In this document: piece by piece, positions 60,426-64,000 of the stretch
How positions within the stretch are numbered: position 1 is the first letter of the stretch
Layout: each line of letters starts with the position of its first letter
Program-made: the position numbers and the translations under genes
From: Numida meleagris
Lineage: Eukaryota; Chordata; Aves; Galliformes; Numididae
NCBI RefSeq assembly: GCF_002078875.1
Contig: NC_034411.1
Span: forward strand, 49,225,620-49,289,619
Length of the DNA stretch: 64,000 nucleotides
Direction of reading: 5' to 3'
The notes under the pieces: generated by a model
Seen by the model: only the letters and a program-made list of their open reading frames with translations
Database searches by the model: none
What the model was told of the DNA's origin: nothing

Positions 60426-63400
60426 AGGCTATGACCTGGCTATTCCATTGCATTAGTAAAGACAAAAACTGAGGAGACGGTTTGATTCATTCTACCTAGA
60501 ATTTTCAGAGTGAACAAACCTCAGGTTTGGTCATTATTGACCAAACTCATCAATGATCTGCAAAGACTTCTTGATACTTATCTTTCATTAAATAAATTGT
60601 AGAAGAATCGTGTAATTAATCTTTTAAAGTGTTTATTCAGTTCCCAGTTGACCACTGAATGAGGCTGAGATAGGTTTTGTGCCAGTGAAAAGAATAAACA
60701 AACTGATATGTTTCCCATGCAATTTTTTTTTAAGTTTCTCTTTTCAAAAGCTCATCAACAGCAAAATCAGTTTCATCATGCAAAGATCACGAGATTGTGG
60801 GATAAAAAGGTGTCAAAGCACTTGCCAAAGCTGATAGTAACAAAGTTTTGCAAAGGATAAGATATTATATCTGGCTGCTTTGATACGTGTGCAAAGGAGT
60901 GAATGGGTGAACTTTGTCTTTAGGGCCATGTTTGAGGGTAATGATGGTGCAGTCTCAAATCCACCACTGGCATGTCTCGTTTTGTAAAGCTGGAGCTGGT
61001 GAAGAATAAATCAGCACTGGACAAGGACAAGAAAAAATTATTTTGGCTGTGATCTTCATGAAGTTGTATCCAGTTCAAAGAATCAATTTATTTGATAATC
61101 TCAGAATCTTTCCACAAATAAGGACTTAACAAGCAAACAAACAAGTAAATAAAATAATGATAATTACCTGTTGCTATGAAGCTTTATATTGAGTAAGATA
61201 AAACTTGCACTGCATCTACGGGAAAGTTGCTTCTGGAAAGAATCTAGGTTAGAAACACCATGATGCAAAGAGGCATCTTTCATTAGCTGTATTTGCATGT
61301 AAGGAAAAAGGAAAAAGTATAATGCTAACACTGAGAAATTTTAGAATATCTGTGTCACAGCAGACCAGTAAACATTCTCCTAGAGTCTACAAGACAGATA
61401 CTTGATGAACATTCATTTGCTTTTGAAATAGGAGGTTGTTTTATCCCTGAGAAAATATGATATGTGGTATACCTCAAGTACTAGGCTTACTTCACATAGT
61501 ATATTATGAAACTCAATTTCTCTTTTCCCATCTGCATGTTCAGATATTGATTTCAAGTGTTATAGAAAACTTATACATTAATAGGAGGTAACTACTCCAC
61601 AGTAATAAAAGAAAAAAGGAACTGGAAGTTAAAAATGTGCCTCACTGTGAAGACCTAAGTCCTTCGGGTCTTAGCACTACTATCTTCTTTTCCATAAAAC
61701 ATTTACGTTATGCTGGGTAGAGTAATGCAGGTAATGTTGGGTAGAGTAATACTGAAAGGCAGAATTGCCTTAACAAACAAATTTTGAAATATCCAATTTT
61801 ACAGGACAGCTCTAGGGAGGCAGCGTACAATGTTACAGCAGCTTCTTGCTTTTTCATTTCCAGGCAGCTAACAGAAAAAAGTCAAATGCTACATTCTTAT
61901 TCAGTGACAGAAAGATGAGTTTCCTGTGGAAACTGGTAAAAAAGGAAAATCAACAGTCTACTTGTAGTGAAATTTCAAAATATAATAATTGACACGTTTT
62001 ATAAGAAATTATTTATAAACTGAATGAACAAGGATACTAGAATCTGTTTATTGTTTATTTAACTGAACACAATTTGTGCAGCAATGATACACATTTTCGT
62101 TCATGTCAGATGACTGACACACAATAAAATACCAAGGCAAAAGAAGGAAGTATGATGAATATGCTGTTTCATATCATAGAATCATATTGTAGAATCATAT
62201 AAATATCCTACCATCTCAGTGTTGATTTTGAATTAAAAACTGGTGAAAAGAATCTGTCACAGGGGAATATTTCTTTAAAATTGAACATCAGGATCAGAAT
62301 CTGGCTTCATACCTTCTTGGGAGGAATTCAGTCTCTTCCATCTCACTGAAATCTTTTCCATCAGTTTCACTCAGCTTGTAAGCAACTCCTGAATAAGGTG
62401 ATGCACCTTCAACGCTGCATGATGCAAAGGCCATGCTTTCCCACCTCACTCTTTACCAACACTGAAGTACACTCTAGGTGGGAGTCAAGGAGCTGCGAGT
62501 CCATCCTACAGATTCATCTCCTGTCCCTACAGCTATGGAGTACATTGGTAGGGGCAGCGTGCCATGCACCAGCTTTACACTTTGCAGATTTTACCTGGAG
62601 ATTCCTTGAGGCATTTTGGCTCTTTTCTTTACTATTTCTTGACATTTTTTGCATTACTATGTACTAGTAGGATTGAAAATCTTTTTATCAAAGACTATAT
62701 AGAAAAGCCTAGGGGAACTATCTTAATTGTGAGAACTGCAGTCCTTGTCTTACATTTTTATAAATCTAGTGGAACTTCTTACTTCATTTGACACAGAAAC
62801 TCTCCTAAGCCATTAGGTAATCAGACTATTAGACTTCTGAACTAATCTATGTCAGAATTGCTGTTTTATGCTCCAAAAATGAAAAAAAAAAATCTGCATA
62901 CATATGAAAATACTTGCTGAAGATTCAGAGAGTTTATGCATATCCTTTTACATGTTGAACAATAGCTGTAGCACTTGAACTGGAGAAATCCGCCACACCA
63001 ACCACATGTAGTAAAACCCCAAGTACTAGTATGTTTTCTACAAAAAATGGCATTATGGTTGTTTGAACATGGGCTTTTCTCTTAAATTTGATGAGGCAAA
63101 TCATCATGATCTTCCAAGATTAAATAGTGCAAGTACTAAGTGTGCTTTAATGCAGAATTTTTGAATTGTTTAGACCTTCTCTTAAAGGAAAACAAACAAA
63201 CAAACAAATAAAACTGTAGTACATAAAATGTAAAATATTAAGTATATATTTTTTTCATTTTAACAATATATCTCTTTGTCTGGAGCTGTAAAATATCTTT
63301 AAAAGAAAATTTACCTTTTTCCTCTCTTGTGAAAAAAAAAAAAAAAAACTGGAAAAACATTTCAGGTTCTTTGGGGCTATTGTTTTGATTTAAGTTGAAA

Positions 63401-64000
63401 CTTAAATCCTTGTGAACAAATGATCCTAAAAGGAGAAAGAAAATATTTATTTTCAATGGAATTGTTTTCCCTATAGACAAATTATATGTAGGTTCAGACT
63501 TCTATTGAAATCTCACGGCCAGAAGCAGAGCCCATTTGCCTTTCAGCTGTGGATCAAAACAAGTTTGCTCAGAGTTTGACTTGCCTCTGCAGTTGCAAGA
63601 TTAAAATAACTCTGACAGATTGCACAGTTTAGCCAAAGCAGGTAATTTCTCTGAGAAAGGAGAAGAAAAAATCATGTAGGGAATGAAAAGAAAAGTGTAT
63701 GTAAAAAAGAAAAGAAGGAGGATGAAAAGGAAAGTAGTGCGGGAAATTTCTGTTCCTTGGCTGCTGAGCAGCAAGATTATAATGGTTCCTGCTCTTAGCT
63801 GCACACCCTACTATACTCTAAGAGGCTTTTTCCTCTACATTTGGGATGTTTGAGCTATTCAGAAAGTGACAGCTGAACAAGTTACAGCTAGATGTATAAA
63901 TCTGAATCAGTGCTATTTAAGTTTCGCTTAGTGCCCCTGCTGTTAACAGGTTCACTTCATTTCTTAGTTTACATCTCTTGTTGCATTCCTTTCTCTCCCA
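60426..64000. other. AT-rich region to the window end, no gene recognised
   Basis: No coding exon or RNA gene was recognised. The stretch contains a perfect 9-base inverted repeat at 60525-60546, a possible CR1-end-like ATAGAATCAT motif pair at about 62174-62200 and an A-run at about 63331-63348. Confidence 0.45.

Noticed and set aside
1..64000. CRISPR arrays, prokaryotic operons, tRNA or rRNA genes
   Set aside because: None seen; the sequence is vertebrate nuclear DNA, and no regularly spaced repeats or tRNA-like folds were noticed.

Overview
The window looks like nuclear DNA from a bird, probably a galliform close to chicken. The genes have vertebrate introns, the dispersed repeats are CR1 LINE fragments, and the two recognisable genes are vertebrate AKAP12 (plus strand) and ZBTB2 (minus strand). 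These are neighbours, tail to tail, in human 6q25 as well. No bacterial-type operons, CRISPR arrays or RNA genes were seen.

Positions 1-23.8 kb hold the 3' part of AKAP12 (gravin/SSeCKS), a scaffold that tethers protein kinase A, protein kinase C and calmodulin at the cortex. An upstream-promoter exon lies at 1957-2143. A separate short first exon at 5338-5362 encodes MLGTITIT and matches the alternative beta-type start known in mammals. Both splice in phase 1 to the large exon at 14276-18072. A 729-base intron separates this from a second large exon (18802-20730), and a last exon supplies two codons, the stop and a 3' UTR of about 2.3-2.6 kb. The exons in the window give 1,973 codons plus stop by the long route, or 1,919 plus stop by the beta route.

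Positions 23.8-36 kb are intergenic. They include a decayed endogenous retrovirus with recognisable protease and reverse transcriptase pieces (about 31.56-32.64 kb). Right after it, at about 32.92-34.42 kb, is the most notable feature of the window: a degraded copy of the AKAP12 3' end. It keeps the last part of the large exon, the last intron, the terminal exon and the start of the 3' UTR, so it arose as a DNA duplication and not through mRNA. The PKA-anchoring helix is largely deleted in it. A CpG-rich island with a good plus-strand splice donor (36.2-36.75 kb) belongs to no gene I can name.

Positions 39.3-46.0 kb hold ZBTB2, a BTB plus four zinc-finger transcription factor. It has two coding exons on the minus strand (511 residues), a 3' UTR of about 1.7 kb, and a CpG island at 45.53-46.00 kb that is its likely promoter. 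The island is cut by a 100-N assembly gap.

Positions 46.1-64 kb, beyond the gap, are AT-rich and have no recognisable gene. They contain an old CR1-type LINE relic (about 49.1-50.2 kb), an inverted copy of a repeat also found at 38.1 kb, and simple repeats.
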